Below, piece after piece: positions 5,060-5,120 of a stretch of DNA of 5,120 nt. The stretch lies in contig JBFFSQ010000214.1 of the NCBI GenBank assembly GCA_041572275.1, positions 1 through 5,120 on the forward strand, given 5' to 3'. The DNA is from JBFFSQ01 sp041572275 (GTDB lineage: Bacteria > Pseudomonadota > Gammaproteobacteria > SZUA-229). Numbering within the stretch: position 1 is the stretch's first letter; each line of letters begins with the position of its first letter. The notes under the pieces are model-generated. The model made no database searches, was not told where the DNA came from, and worked only from the letters and a program-made list of their open reading frames with translations. A program made the position numbers and the translations under genes.

Positions 5060-5120
5060 CGGGGTATAGCGCAGTCTGGTAGCGCGCCTGCTTTGGGAGC
5101 AGGATGTCGGGAGTTCGAAT
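5060..5120 (+). tRNA. tRNA-Pro (anticodon UGG), 3' end outside the window
   Basis: Proline tRNA reading CCA and, by wobble, other CCN codons. The acceptor 5' strand is CGGGGTA (5060-5066), with the C1 start typical of bacterial tRNA-Pro. The D arm is GCGC/GCGC around a GG-containing loop. The anticodon stem CCTGC/GCAGG (5087-5091, 5099-5103) encloses loop TTTGGGA with anticodon TGG at 5094-5096. The variable loop is ATGTC, then T-stem GGGAG and T-loop TTCGAAT, where the window ends. The 3' halves of the T and acceptor stems and the CCA end are not visible. Confidence 0.97.

Noticed and set aside
1..5120. CRISPR arrays, insertion sequences, transposase genes or integration sites
   Set aside because: No regularly spaced repeats, terminal inverted repeats or mobile-element genes were seen. 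A tRNA gene is present, but its 3' end, where an attachment site would lie, is outside the window.

Overview
The window looks like an ordinary, moderate-GC gammaproteobacterial chromosome. The basis is a phosphoenolpyruvate synthase that is collinear with, and very close to, the E. coli PpsA sequence as I remember it, plus a proteobacterial-type tRNA-Pro(UGG) behind a textbook sigma-70 promoter. A marine, halotolerant or methylotrophic lifestyle is possible but is only a guess from the ion-antiporter-like genes. I cannot name the species.

Layout: (1) 1-2127, + strand: ppsA, missing about 85 N-terminal codons at the left edge, with both catalytic residues present. (2) 2128-2574: about 450 bp with no intact gene. 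It holds an imperfect hairpin just after ppsA, then, on the minus strand, the decayed remains of a 54-residue rubredoxin gene (in-frame stop, lost metal-ligand Cys, roughly 10-nt deletion), then an AT-rich leader with operator-like dyads upstream of the next operon. (3) 2575-4852, + strand: a compact four-gene operon made of two paralogous DUF1538 membrane proteins (umpA and umpB, overlapping by ATGA), a divergent PII-like protein, and a small two-CBS-domain protein (overlapping the PII-like gene by ATGA). (4) 4853-5059: a short spacer with a weak possible terminator and a clear tRNA promoter. (5) 5060-5120: tRNA-Pro(UGG), cut by the right edge inside the T arm.

The main point of interest is the operon. 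From memory, a paired DUF1538 locus (UmpAB) from Halomonas was reported as a two-component Na+(Li+,K+)/H+ antiporter. Here that pair is co-transcribed and translationally coupled with two different classes of nucleotide-sensing protein: a PII-like trimer and a Bateman (CBS pair) module. The simplest model is a membrane heterodimeric cation/proton exchanger whose activity is gated by cellular adenine-nucleotide (energy) status through these two soluble partners. The gene families and gene order are seen in the sequence. The transport role comes from family knowledge. The gating is inference. The ppsA gene, the dead rubredoxin gene and the tRNA appear to be unrelated neighbours.
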